Assembly: GCA_902780635.1 (NCBI GenBank)
Contig: CACZGH010000031.1
Span: 1 to 42,500, forward strand
Reading direction: 5' to 3'
Origin: an uncultured Prevotellaceae bacterium
GTDB lineage: Bacteria; Bacteroidota; Bacteroidia; Bacteroidales; Bacteroidaceae
Length of the DNA stretch: 42,500 nt
Of this stretch, positions 33,994 to 42,409 are shown piece after piece (the first letter of the stretch is position 1; each line of letters begins with the position of its first letter). The notes beneath the pieces are model-generated. The model made no database searches. It had not been told where the DNA came from and saw nothing but the letters and a program-made list of their open reading frames with translations. The translations under genes were made by a program, and so were the position numbers.

Positions 33994-35303
33994 TTCTGCC
34001 TTACAAACACATTGATAGGACTGCCTGTCATCTGCCAGTGCTCCCTAATCTTGTTCTCCAGGAAACGGCGATAAGGCTCTTTCACATACTGTGGCAGATT
34101 GGCATAGAAGACGAATGTAGGTATCTGTGTGTCAGGGATTTGCGTACAATACTTAATCTTGATATACTTGCCCTTGACTGATGGCGGCGGGTAGGCCTCA
34201 ATCAGAGGAAGCATCACTTCATTGAGTTTGGAGGTGCCCACGCAGGCTGTGCGGTTGAGATACACCTGCTTGGCGGTCTCCAAGACACGGAAAATGCGCT
34301 GCTTGGTAAGTGCTGAGGCAAAGATGATGGGGAAATCAGTAAACGGAGCCATACGACTGCGAATGGCACCCTCGAAAGTGTCAATCACTTTCTGAGATTT
34401 ATCTTCCACCAAGTCCCACTTGTTGACCACCACTACCAACGATTTGTTGTTCTTCTGTATCAACTGGAAGATGTTCATGTCTTGTGCCTCAATACCACGC
34501 GTGGCATCAATCATCAAGATACATACATCGCTATTCTCGATAGCACGGATGCTACGCATCACAGAATAAAACTCCAGGTCTTCCGTCACTTTGTTCTTGC
34601 GACGGATGCCAGCAGTGTCGACCAGATAGAAGTCGAAGCCGAACTTGTTGAAACGGGTATAAATACTGTCACGTGTCGTGCCAGCTATCTCGGTCACGAT
34701 ATGACGGTCTTCACCAATAAAGGCATTGATCAAGCTACTCTTACCAGCGTTGGGACGACCCACAACGGCAAAACGAGGGATACCATCTTCGGCCGTATCG
34801 GGTGTTGACGTGGAGAGTTTCTCTATCACGAGGTCGAGCAGATCGCCAGTGCCACTGCCTGTGGCGGCGCTGACACATACAGGGTCACCGAGACCCAGTT
34901 TATAAAACTCAGCAGCCTCGTAATACTGGTCGAAATTGTCGGCCTTGTTGGCAACCAAAATGACAGGCAACTTGGCACGCCGCAAAATCTGCGCCACATC
35001 CTCGTCCCAGTCTGTAAGCCCATTGGTCACGTCCACCAAAAAGAGCACCACGTCGGCCTCTTCTGTGGCTATCAACACTTGCTTGCGGATTTCCTCCTCG
35101 AAGATGTCGTCCGACTTCACCACCCAACCGCCGGTGTCGACAACAGAGAACTCGCGTCCGTTCCATTCACACTTGCCATATTGGCGATCGCGGGTGGTGC
35201 CCGCCTCTTCGCTCACAATGGCGCGCCGTGTCTTTGTCAGACGGTTGAAAAGCGTCGACTTACCAACATTAGGCCTACCTACTATAGCTACTAAATTTCC
35301 CAT
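33990..35303 (-). CDS. der: Ribosome biogenesis GTPase Der (EngA)
   Basis: Double GTPase needed for 50S assembly. Two G domains: [12 protein letters not shown] with DTGG and NKAD (residues ~7-165), and [12 protein letters not shown] with DTAG and NKWD (~178-345); a C-terminal KH-like domain follows (~350-437). The duplicated G domain is diagnostic. The 437 residues match. It lies 62 bases after era on the same strand and overlaps the small lipoprotein gene by four bases. Confidence 0.96.
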   Translation of the reverse strand: MGNLVAIVGRPNVGKSTLFNRLTKTRRAIVSEEAGTTRDRQYGKCEWNGREFSVVDTGGWVVKSDDIFEEEIRKQVLIATEEADVVLFLVDVTNGLTDWDEDVAQILRRAKLPVILVANKADNFDQYYEAAEFYKLGLGDPVCVSAATGSGTGDLLDLVIEKLSTSTPDTAEDGIPRFAVVGRPNAGKSSLINAFIGEDRHIVTEIAGTTRDSIYTRFNKFGFDFYLVDTAGIRRKNKVTEDLEFYSVMRSIRAIENSDVCILMIDATRGIEAQDMNIFQLIQKNNKSLVVVVNKWDLVEDKSQKVIDTFEGAIRSRMAPFTDFPIIFASALTKQRIFRVLETAKQVYLNRTACVGTSKLNEVMLPLIEAYPPPSVKGKYIKIKYCTQIPDTQIPTFVFYANLPQYVKEPYRRFLENKIREHWQMTGSPINVFVRQK

Positions 35304-35365
35304 ATCTCTTATTTTTCTAATCCACTAAAAAAACACCTCGTCCTCGCAAACAACTTGTCAACTCG

Positions 35366-36250
35366 TCAACTCACTTCATTATAGCCAAAGCTATCAAGCT
35401 CACGCTTGGAGTTGCGCCAGTCTTTGTCCACTTTTACAAAAGTCTCCAAGAAGATATGTTTACCGAAGAAGCGCTCCAGAGACTTTCGTGCCTCTGTGCT
35501 CACTTTCTTGAGGGCATACCCCCGATGACCAATGATAATGCCCTTCTGGGAATCGCGCTCCACATAAATCACTGTACTGATATGTATGCGGTCTTTCTCT
35601 TCCTTAAACTGCTCCACGCGCACCTCCACCGAGTAGGGAATCTCCTTGTCATAGTAAAGCAATATCTTCTCACGGATGATCTCACTGACAAAAAACCTTG
35701 CAGGTTTGTCTGTCAGCTGGTCTTTGTCGAAGTAAGGAGGGCTGTCGGGCAGCAATTGCTTGATGCGATTGAGCAGGATGTCGGTGCCAAACTTATTCAA
35801 TGCGGAGATGGGCAGGATCTCTGCCTTGGGAAGGAGGGTGTGCCATTTCTCCACCACAGCCACCAGTCCTGCCTGGTCGGTCATGTCTATCTTGTTGATC
35901 AGCAAGAGCACAGGTATCGACAGTTTGCCCACTTTCGAGAGGAAATCCATGTTCTTCTCAGGATTCTCCACCACGTCGGTCACATACAGTAGCACATCGG
36001 CGTCGGTGAGAGCCGACTCGGAGAAAGCGAGCATCGACTCCTGCAACTGATAGTTGGGCTTCAACACACCCGGCGTGTCGGAGAACACGATCTGCATCTC
36101 ATCGGTATTGACGATGCCCATGATACGGTGACGGGTGGTCTGAGCCTTGAAAGTGGCAATGGAGATACGTTCGCCGACGAGCTGGTTCATCAGCGTACTC
36201 TTACCCACATTGGGGTTGCCCACAATATTCACAAAACCTGCCTTATGCAT
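35366..36250 (-). CDS. era: GTPase Era
   Basis: GTPase for 30S maturation that binds the 3' end of 16S rRNA. G1 [16 protein letters not shown] (residue ~11), G2 ATFKAQTTRH, G3 DTPG, G4 NKID, and a C-terminal KH domain (~200-294) with GIIIGHRGYALKKVSTEARKSLERFFG. The 294 residues match. It is preceded at 36273-36307 by a terminator that closes the fabH transcript, leaving about 22 bases; its promoter must overlap that region or it depends on read-through. Confidence 0.95.
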   Translation of the reverse strand: MHKAGFVNIVGNPNVGKSTLMNQLVGERISIATFKAQTTRHRIMGIVNTDEMQIVFSDTPGVLKPNYQLQESMLAFSESALTDADVLLYVTDVVENPEKNMDFLSKVGKLSIPVLLLINKIDMTDQAGLVAVVEKWHTLLPKAEILPISALNKFGTDILLNRIKQLLPDSPPYFDKDQLTDKPARFFVSEIIREKILLYYDKEIPYSVEVRVEQFKEEKDRIHISTVIYVERDSQKGIIIGHRGYALKKVSTEARKSLERFFGKHIFLETFVKVDKDWRNSKRELDSFGYNEVS

Positions 36251-36272
36251 TTCTTACTCATTAAAATTCGAC

Positions 36273-36307
36273 AAAAAAACGCATCTTTTCAGAGGAAGGA
36301 TGCGTTT
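36273..36307 (-). terminator. Terminator between fabH and era
   Basis: AAACGCATC (36277-36285) pairs with GATGCGTTT (36299-36307), with further partial pairing in the loop. On the minus strand the stem is followed by seven T. It starts 14 bases after the fabH stop and ends 22 bases before the era ATG. Confidence 0.75.
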
Positions 36308-36320
36308 CACGTTCAGACGT

Positions 36321-37343
36321 TTATTTCTTGGGGGCCGCAGAAGCCATGCCGTCGTAAGCCCACCTCAGATAAGAGGCGCCATGCACGAAACCCGCGCCAA
36401 AGGCGGTCAGGATGATACGGTCGCCACGACGCAGCCTGCTCTCATAATCCCACAATGCGAGCGGGATAGTAGCAGCGCTGGTGTTGCCATAATGCTCGAT
36501 ATTGACCATTACCTGTTCCATCGGCAACTCTAGCCGTTTCGCCACAGCCTCAATGATACGCATATTAGCCTGATGCGGCACCACCCATGTGATATTGTCT
36601 TTGTCTAGACCATTGCGGCGCGCTATCAGCTCACAATCATCACTCATGCTCGTCACAGCGTATCTGAACACGGTGCGACCCTCCTGATAGAGGTAATGCA
36701 GACGATGATTGACCGTGAAATGCGAGGGTGGACAGACAGAGCCACCCGCTTTCATGTGCAGAAATGGCAATCCCTTGCCATCCGTGCGGAAATAGGAGTC
36801 TATGTAGCCGTTCTCGTCATCCTCTGAGGCTTCGACCAAAACAGCACCGGCACCATCGCCAAAGAGTGGACATGTGGCGCGGTCGGTATAGTCGACCATC
36901 GACGACATCTTGTCTGCGCCGATTACAAGCACCTTCTTATAACGCCCACTCTCGATGAAGCAGGCAGCCGCATCGAGTGAATAGAGGAAGCCACAACATG
37001 CTCCCCAGTAGTCAAAAGCAAAAGCGTTTTTCAAGCCAAGCTTGCCCAGCACGATAGACGCTGTGGAAGGAAACTTGTAGTCAGCGGTGGAGGTTGACAA
37101 AATCAGTGCATCAATCGTGTCAGGGTTCACACCCGTCTTGTTGATCACCATCTTGGCAGCCTTACGTGCCATATAAGAGGTGCCCAGACCCTCTTCTGAG
37201 AGGATACGGCGCTCCTTGATACCGACACGTGTCATAATCCACTCGTCGTTGGTGTCTACCATCCGCGACAATTCCTCGTTGTTGAGGACATAGTCGGGCA
37301 CATAGCCACCAACGCCAGTGATTATCGCTCTGACTTTACCCAT
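36321..37343 (-). CDS. fabH: 3-oxoacyl-[acyl-carrier-protein] synthase III
   Basis: Starts fatty acid synthesis by condensing acetyl-CoA with malonyl-ACP. The thiolase-fold enzyme has the triad: Cys in GACCGFLYSLDAA (~115), His in WVVPHQANMRI and Asn in EHYGNTSAATIPLAL. The C-terminus GAGFVHGASYLRWAY is typical. The 340 residues fit. It starts at the base where rpmF ends (1-base overlap), the frequent yceD-rpmF-fabH order. A terminator follows the stop. Confidence 0.95.
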   Translation of the reverse strand: MGKVRAIITGVGGYVPDYVLNNEELSRMVDTNDEWIMTRVGIKERRILSEEGLGTSYMARKAAKMVINKTGVNPDTIDALILSTSTADYKFPSTASIVLGKLGLKNAFAFDYWGACCGFLYSLDAAACFIESGRYKKVLVIGADKMSSMVDYTDRATCPLFGDGAGAVLVEASEDDENGYIDSYFRTDGKGLPFLHMKAGGSVCPPSHFTVNHRLHYLYQEGRTVFRYAVTSMSDDCELIARRNGLDKDNITWVVPHQANMRIIEAVAKRLELPMEQVMVNIEHYGNTSAATIPLALWDYESRLRRGDRIILTAFGAGFVHGASYLRWAYDGMASAAPKK

Positions 37344-37528
37344 TACTCTGCTGCTTCCTTGACAATAGCTAACTTACCTCTGTAATAGCCACATGTAGGA
37401 CACACGGTGTGATATACATAGTAAGCGCCGCAGTTGGGGCATACTGCCAATGCGGGCATCTCTGCTCCGTCGTGGGTTCTTCTCTTGAGGGTACGAGTCT
37501 TTGACTGTCTTCTTTTAGGATGTGCCAT
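37343..37528 (-). CDS. rpmF: 50S ribosomal protein L32
   Basis: The 61-residue basic protein begins MAHPKRRQSKTRTLKRRTHD, the signature start of L32, and carries a four-cysteine zinc site (CPNCG ... CPTCGYYRGK). It is the zinc-binding form; a cysteine-free paralogue is not in the window. Five bases after the YceD-like gene and overlapping fabH by one base. Confidence 0.97.
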   Translation of the reverse strand: MAHPKRRQSKTRTLKRRTHDGAEMPALAVCPNCGAYYVYHTVCPTCGYYRGKLAIVKEAAE

Positions 37529-37533
37529 TTTTG

Positions 37534-38067
37534 TTAATCTTTAATTATTGTTTTTAATTTTTCCAGTTCTTTCCAACGGGGGTCTATCGCATCGGTCGCT
37601 TCCTGCATACTATCAGCAGAAGCTGACAGGTCTTTCAGGCGAGAAATCATCTGCTCATTGCAGCCTCCTTCCTCATGCACATGACGGATGGGTACCGCAA
37701 GGGCTATCATCTCATAGAGAAGCCATGACACGTCGAGGATACCCTCCTCCGACGGCACGATGATGAGTTCGTCATCTTCTCTATAAGTATCTCCCAGCCG
37801 TGCCACAAGACGGTGGTCGGCCTCTATAGGCAGAGACATATCATCGAGACAAAGGTCACAAGTCACGGTCACCATCCCTTCTACATGAAAAAGGAGGTCG
37901 TAGACACCAGCCGACTTCCTGACGGTCAGATGGGCTGAAAGGCTGCCCTTACTCACCTCGCTCCCTCCTACGGCAGCGAAAAAGTCATCGTCTATACTGT
38001 AGTCAAAATCAGTGACTTCGCCCTTGAGCGACTTCAAATCGACCTTAAAATGTTCTAACTTACCCAT
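37534..38067 (-). CDS. YceD/DUF177 family protein
   Basis: The 177-residue acidic protein has the DUF177 core VTVTCDLCLDDMSLPIE with its Cys pair, flanked by a beta-rich N-terminal part (FKVDLKSLKGEVTDF) and the C-terminal DVSWLLYEMIALAVPIRHVHE segment. Family members are encoded beside rpmF in most bacteria and are linked to ribosomal RNA accumulation; the biochemical role is not established. A full promoter at 38076-38107 lies so close that the transcript should be nearly leaderless. Confidence 0.88.
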   Translation of the reverse strand: MGKLEHFKVDLKSLKGEVTDFDYSIDDDFFAAVGGSEVSKGSLSAHLTVRKSAGVYDLLFHVEGMVTVTCDLCLDDMSLPIEADHRLVARLGDTYREDDELIIVPSEEGILDVSWLLYEMIALAVPIRHVHEEGGCNEQMISRLKDLSASADSMQEATDAIDPRWKELEKLKTIIKD

Positions 38068-38075
38068 TTGGCGTG

Positions 38076-38107
38076 CAAAGTTACAAATTTTATTTTGAAT
38101 AAGACAA
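38076..38107 (-). promoter_or_regulatory. Promoter of the YceD-rpmF-fabH operon
   Basis: On the minus strand TTG (38105-38107), 21 bases, then TAACTTTG (38076-38083). The ATG at 38067 lies only eight bases beyond the -7 box, so the 5' leader would be about five bases. Confidence 0.75.
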
Positions 38108-38126
38108 TTTATTTAGGAAAAAAAAC

Positions 38127-38224
38127 ACTATTCACAATTCACAATTGACAATTGAGAGTCGTTTGGAGAGGTGTCGTTATCACGTTATTACGAGATTACA
38201 TGATTACGAGATTACGTTATTACG
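38127..38224. repeat. Intergenic octamer repeats
   Basis: Two blocks fill the 177-base gap between the histidine kinase stop and the YceD promoter. 38130-38156: attcacaattcacaattgacaattg, period 8. 38175-38224: about six 8-base units (cgttatca, cgttatta, cgagatta, catgatta, cgagatta, cgttatta). No gene or terminator is evident. Confidence 0.7.
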
Positions 38225-38244
38225 CCATGGCGACAACTTTTCTT

Positions 38245-39408
38245 CTAAACATTCAGTTCAATCCTAAACGTGGTGCCCTTCCCCAATTCTGAACTTTTCA
38301 CAAAGATGCGGCCCTGATGATATTCTTCCACGATGCGCTTGGCAAGGGAGAGACCTAAGCCCCATCCACGTTTCTTCGTCGTAAAACCTGGAGTAAACAC
38401 ATTGCGAATATCTTTCTTGCGTATACCCTTGCCGGTATCACTCACTTCCACAATGGCCTTGTCATCAGACTCTTCTAAATGAAGGGTGATGGTGCCAGCC
38501 CCTTCCATCGCATCGACAGCGTTTTTGCAAAGGTTCTCGATGACCCACTCAAACAACGAAGCATTCGCGCGCACAATGATATCGTTGGGAGGAAAGTCTC
38601 TCACCATCTCCACTTTCTGCGAGGTGCGTCGGTTCATGTAGTCCACCACGTGGTCCATCACCTCTGTCAAACTACAGGGCACTGTCTCCGGCAGGGATCC
38701 TATCTTGGAGAACCGGTCGGCAATCAACTGCAGACGCTTCACATCCTTGTCCATCTCCGGCAGCAGTTCATCATCAGGATAACTCTCTTTGAGTATCTCT
38801 GTCCAGGCCATCAAGCTGGAGATAGGCGTACCCAACTGATGGGCCGTCTCCTTGGAAAGCCCCACCCACACCTTATTCTGCTCGGCACGCTTGGAAGTCA
38901 TCAAAGCGAAAATGGCGATGACCACAAACACCATCACGATGCCCAGTTGGATATAAGGCCACGACGAGAGGCGCTTGATCATCACAGAGTCGTCATAGCA
39001 GACGTTGATATAATCGCCCTTGCCCTCGTCGTCGAGGTAAATCTTGATTGACTGACCTGATAACAAAAGTTGCCGCCCTATATAGGAGGCGTTTCGCAGA
39101 CTGTCAGCGTAAGTCTCGCCACCCACATCGATATTACGGAAAGTGGTGGCCTCACCATTCTTGTCCATCACGATGACAGGGATGGTGTTGTTCTCATTGA
39201 TGACCTTCAACACCAAGTTCAGGTCGGTGTTCTCATCGGCGTTGCTGAAAGAACGCATCGCCTCTGCCCACACTTCCATCTTGTGGCGTTCCTCAATGGA
39301 GAGGTCGCGCACAAGATATTGAGAGATAAACAGTGAGGCGATGGCGATGATGACAGCCGCCACCACGAGCACAATCTTCACCTGACGTATCTGGTCGGTC
39401 CACTGCAT
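38245..39408 (-). CDS. Sensor histidine kinase
   Basis: The 387-residue membrane kinase has two membrane segments (~10-31 and ~152-172) bounding a ~120-residue extracytoplasmic sensor (EVWAEAMRSFSN ... KRLSSWPYIQ), then a kinase core without HAMP. The phospho-accepting His190 lies in KETAHQLGTPISSLMAW, the N box is VIENLCKNAVDAM, and the G boxes are VSDTGKGI and RGWGLGLSLAKRI. No response regulator gene is adjacent, so its partner is elsewhere. It starts three bases after the SpmAB-like gene. Confidence 0.9.
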   Translation of the reverse strand: MQWTDQIRQVKIVLVVAAVIIAIASLFISQYLVRDLSIEERHKMEVWAEAMRSFSNADENTDLNLVLKVINENNTIPVIVMDKNGEATTFRNIDVGGETYADSLRNASYIGRQLLLSGQSIKIYLDDEGKGDYINVCYDDSVMIKRLSSWPYIQLGIVMVFVVIAIFALMTSKRAEQNKVWVGLSKETAHQLGTPISSLMAWTEILKESYPDDELLPEMDKDVKRLQLIADRFSKIGSLPETVPCSLTEVMDHVVDYMNRRTSQKVEMVRDFPPNDIIVRANASLFEWVIENLCKNAVDAMEGAGTITLHLEESDDKAIVEVSDTGKGIRKKDIRNVFTPGFTTKKRGWGLGLSLAKRIVEEYHQGRIFVKSSELGKGTTFRIELNV

Positions 39409-39411
39409 CTG

Positions 39412-40644
39412 CTATCCAAAGAAGAAGAAATAACTGATGAAGACGGCAGCGATCATGCCGGAAAAGTCAGCGGCCAGGCCACAGGTCACAGAATAGCGAT
39501 ATTTCTTGATGCCTACGCTTCCGAAATACACCGCAAGAATATAGAATGTCGTGTCAGTACAGCCCTGCAACACACTGGCCAAATGACCGATAAATGAGTC
39601 GGGGCCAAAATTGGCAAAACAATCGAGCATCATGCCTCTCGCGCCAGGACCACTTAAGGGTTTCATCAGTGCCACTGGCAGCGCACCCACAAAGTCGCTG
39701 TTGAGTCCTAAGGCCTCCACCCCACTCTCTATCCACCCCTGCAACATCACCAGACCACCGGAAGCGCGGAACACGCCAATGGCCACAAGGATAGCCACGA
39801 CGTATGGGATGATGCTGACAGCCACCTGAAAACCGCCCTTGGCACCTTCGATAAAGGAGTTGTACACATTCAGTTTCTTGCGCCATCCGGAATAGATGAA
39901 AATCATAATGACGCCCAAGAGGATGATACTGGTGAGGGTGCGGCAGAAATGCTGCATCTGCTCATTATCCATCCCCATGATGGCAATAAACAAGCCTGCC
40001 ACCAAAGCTGCCACGGTGCCGAAAAGCAACAAGATATATCTATTGAACAAATTGATACGCTGATAGATAGAACAAATCAGCACACCCACGACTGTGGAGA
40101 ACAGCGTGGTCAGCAACAAGGGAATAAACACATCAGTAGGGTCTACGGCGCCCGCCTTGGCACGATAGGCCATGATGGAAATGGGGATGATGGTCAGGCC
40201 AGAGGTGTTGATGGTCAGGAACATGATCATCGAATTGCTGGCCGTGTCTTTCTGTTTGTTGATGCTCTGCAATTCCTGCATGGCTTTGAGGCCCATCGGC
40301 GTGGCGGCATTGTCAAGTCCCAGAAGATTGGCAGAGATATTCATAAAGATGCTGCCCAGCGCAGGGTGACCTTTGGGTATCTCCGGAAAGAGTTTCGTCA
40401 GCACCGGACTCAGGAAATTGGCAAGTTTGGAGATCAGTCCACTGTCTTCTCCTATCTTCATGATACCCATCCACAATGCCAGTGTTCCGGTGAGACCCAA
40501 ACACATCTCAAAGCCATCCTTCGACATCTCAAAGGTCGAGTCCATCATGGCCGGAAGGGTCTCAAAATCTCCCATGAAGAGTTTGATGACACCTACCAGG
40601 AATCCTATGGCGAAAAGAGCAATCCAAATATAGTTGAGAGCCAT
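39412..40644 (-). CDS. Nucleoside recognition (SpmA/SpmB-type) membrane protein
   Basis: The 410-residue hydrophobic protein has about ten membrane helices in two halves, each with a Gate/nucleoside-recognition pattern: SpmA-like (~1-190, LTGTLALWMGIMKIGEDSGLI, HPALGSIFMNISANLLGLDNAATPMGLKAM) and SpmB-like (~240-410, SGPGARGMMLDCFANFGPDSFIG). The two are separate genes in Bacillus; here one fused chain. Homologues occur in non-sporulating Bacteroidetes, so the role is not spore maturation; transport is likely, substrate unknown. It lies six bases after the L,D-transpeptidase gene. Confidence 0.85.
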   Translation of the reverse strand: MALNYIWIALFAIGFLVGVIKLFMGDFETLPAMMDSTFEMSKDGFEMCLGLTGTLALWMGIMKIGEDSGLISKLANFLSPVLTKLFPEIPKGHPALGSIFMNISANLLGLDNAATPMGLKAMQELQSINKQKDTASNSMIMFLTINTSGLTIIPISIMAYRAKAGAVDPTDVFIPLLLTTLFSTVVGVLICSIYQRINLFNRYILLLFGTVAALVAGLFIAIMGMDNEQMQHFCRTLTSIILLGVIMIFIYSGWRKKLNVYNSFIEGAKGGFQVAVSIIPYVVAILVAIGVFRASGGLVMLQGWIESGVEALGLNSDFVGALPVALMKPLSGPGARGMMLDCFANFGPDSFIGHLASVLQGCTDTTFYILAVYFGSVGIKKYRYSVTCGLAADFSGMIAAVFISYFFFFG

Positions 40645-40650
40645 AGACTG

Positions 40651-41556
40651 CTATCCTTTTTTCAGTTGTTCCAGGGTCATATTACCACCACGTTTACCTT
40701 GTGCGGCGTTTTTTTCAATTTTGGCACCCTGTATTTGCTCATTGGAGAGGGTCTTGGCGGGGTCCAAGTGGCGCAGGCGTTCTATTTGCTGCTTGCGCAT
40801 CGCACGTATCTCAAAAGGATAGTCATCCACATGCTCAGCTTTGATGATCACTTTCATCCCTTTAAAAGCATACTGCTTCCTCAAGGTGATGATGTCTGCG
40901 TCGCGCAGACGGATGCAGCCCTCACTGGCTCTTCCTGGCACACTTTCGGCATTGTTGGTGCTGCCGTGAATGCCAATACCTGAGTGGGGAGGAGTGACAA
41001 GACGCAGGAAAAAGTCGCCGTAGGCTTTGATGCTGCCACGGCCGTCCTTGAAGTCATGATGCCAGGTAGAGGCGTCGGCCAACTGCGAGATGGTGAAGGG
41101 CTTGGCTAGGGTGCTATTAGGCGTACGCATATCGCCCTTCCGCTCTTTGTTGCCTTTTTTCAGTCCGAAAGCACAGTCAAAACGTGCCAGCATGACTGTA
41201 TCTGTTCCCTGTGCCTCATAGACATAGAGATAGTAATCTTTCTTAGACATGACGATAAAACAGTTTTCACGCTTTTTCATCAATTCGGGAAAACTGAGCG
41301 TTTTATCTGCGTCGATACGGATGGCCTTGTTGCCATGGTCAAGCACAACCTGCTCGCAGATCTTGTCATCTGAGTAGGGAAGCGCTTTTTCTACAGCATG
41401 TTTGTCACTCTTTGATACTGCCACTCCCTCATAGTCTACGTATGAGGCAGAGCCGTTCCCACCGCCTGCGGTCTCATCTGCTTGGTTCAGACAGGCCATC
41501 AGGGCGAGGGAAATGCCGATGCTAAATAATGTGTTCAAGGTCTTAACTATTTGCAT
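40651..41556 (-). CDS. L,D-transpeptidase (YkuD/ErfK family) lipoprotein
   Basis: Cross-links peptidoglycan 3-3 or attaches proteins to it. A lipoprotein signal ends SLALMAC (Cys22). The YkuD catalytic domain spans ~85-240: YYLYVYEAQGTDTVMLARFDCAFG at its start, GIGIHGS (His near 195) and SEGCIRLRDADI with catalytic Cys214. The C-terminal ~60 residues are charged and outside the domain. The 301 residues fit. It lies between the SH3 gene and the SpmAB gene in one transcript. Confidence 0.9.
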   Translation of the reverse strand: MQIVKTLNTLFSIGISLALMACLNQADETAGGGNGSASYVDYEGVAVSKSDKHAVEKALPYSDDKICEQVVLDHGNKAIRIDADKTLSFPELMKKRENCFIVMSKKDYYLYVYEAQGTDTVMLARFDCAFGLKKGNKERKGDMRTPNSTLAKPFTISQLADASTWHHDFKDGRGSIKAYGDFFLRLVTPPHSGIGIHGSTNNAESVPGRASEGCIRLRDADIITLRKQYAFKGMKVIIKAEHVDDYPFEIRAMRKQQIERLRHLDPAKTLSNEQIQGAKIEKNAAQGKRGGNMTLEQLKKG

Positions 41557-41587
41557 TAGTAATATAATCTATTTTCACAATCGCTTG

Positions 41588-42178
41588 TTAATCAACAAGA
41601 TAGGTGAATTTCTTGGACATAAAATATCGCTTACCCATATATTCCACCTCATACCAGTCATCTTTCTCTCCAACACAAGGCAGACGGGTACCTTTCTTGA
41701 CAGACTTGGTACCACCTTCCTCATTTTTCAGGAAACCTGCTTTCAGGCTGGGACCGAAACGCAGACGCACCCCATCGCCATTGACCACCACTTTCTGGCC
41801 ATGACCTGGCTGATAGGCTGACTTCGCATTGGGTTTGCTTTCTGTTTGCTCACCTTCGGCTACCGTTTCGGTGCTATCTGTCACCTCTGTAGAAGGCTTG
41901 GAGGGCAAACTCTCTTTAGTACTTGAAAAATGATAAATCAAACCTGAAATGAGCAAAAGCAACAGCACAGCAATGACAAAGAAAAGAAATTTCTTGTCAT
42001 TTTTCAGTGGAGATGGTTTGCTGACCTCTTCATCACTCTGCTGAGGCTCAGGCATCTCTGCAGGTATCTCATCATCCAGGAGGTCTTTTTGCTGAAACTG
42101 CTTAATCGATCTGCCACAATAAGGGCAGAGATTGGCATCGTAGGGAATTTTTCTTCCACAATGTGGACACTTGATCAT
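41588..42178 (-). CDS. Zinc-ribbon membrane protein with extracytoplasmic SH3-like domain
   Basis: The 196-residue protein starts with a zinc ribbon (MIKCPHCGRK ... LCPYCGRS; Cys4, 7, 18 and 21), then an acidic linker, one membrane helix (~64-83) and a C-terminal SH3-like domain (~130-196: VVVNGDGVRLRFGPSLKAGFL, GTRLPCVGEKDDWYEVEYMGKRYFMSKKF). SH3_3-type domains often bind cell wall peptides, so it may sense the envelope and signal to the cytoplasm; this is inferred. It is the first gene of the four-gene run and has a -7 box upstream. Confidence 0.8.
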   Translation of the reverse strand: MIKCPHCGRKIPYDANLCPYCGRSIKQFQQKDLLDDEIPAEMPEPQQSDEEVSKPSPLKNDKKFLFFVIAVLLLLLISGLIYHFSSTKESLPSKPSTEVTDSTETVAEGEQTESKPNAKSAYQPGHGQKVVVNGDGVRLRFGPSLKAGFLKNEEGGTKSVKKGTRLPCVGEKDDWYEVEYMGKRYFMSKKFTYLVD

Positions 42179-42206
42179 GTCTATAATAAATTAATGATAG
42201 GAAGAG

Positions 42207-42214
42207 CAAAGGTA
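42207..42214 (-). promoter_or_regulatory. -7 box of the SH3/L,D-transpeptidase/SpmAB/kinase run
   Basis: TACCTTTG on the minus strand, 29 bases before the ATG at 42178. TTG at 42238-42240 is 23 bases upstream, slightly far for a -33. The next three genes follow at 31, 6 and 3 bases, so all may share this promoter. Confidence 0.6.
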
Positions 42215-42263
42215 GGCTTTTTTGACGAGAAATAAGACAACACCATGCAAAATTATGTTAATC

Positions 42264-42360
42264 GAGGTTCGCCTTTCGCTGTTCGTTTTTCGCTATTCGC
42301 TATTCGCGTATGGGGTGGGAGCGGCAAACTGCGAAAGGCGAAAAGCCAACAGCGAAAGGC
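42264..42360. repeat. Intergenic 7-bp repeat block flanked by a 13-bp inverted repeat
   Basis: Units of the ttcgcta/ttcgctg type are repeated about six times at 42269-42307, and their complement (gcgaaaggc, gcgaaaag) appears at 42331-42360. The outer ends gcctttcgctgtt (42271-42283) and aacagcgaaaggc (42348-42360) are perfect inverted repeats. No ORF of note inside. It lies between the SH3 gene promoter and the 5S terminator. Confidence 0.75.
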
Positions 42361-42362
42361 AC

Positions 42363-42396
42363 AAAAAAAGCCCCTGCCTGATTCAGGCAAGGGCTT
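42363..42396 (-). terminator. Terminator of the rRNA operon
   Basis: A 13-bp stem with one mismatch (42368-42380 with 42384-42396) and a 3-base loop. On the minus strand it is followed by seven T. It lies about 14 bases after the 5S rRNA 3' end. Confidence 0.88.
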
Positions 42397-42409
42397 CCAA
42401 TTTAAAAGA

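Noticed and set aside
39949-40983. Plus-strand open frame of 344 codons opposite the SpmAB-like gene
   Set aside because: His/Gln/Gly-rich shadow of the real membrane protein and transpeptidase genes on the minus strand; no recognisable domain.
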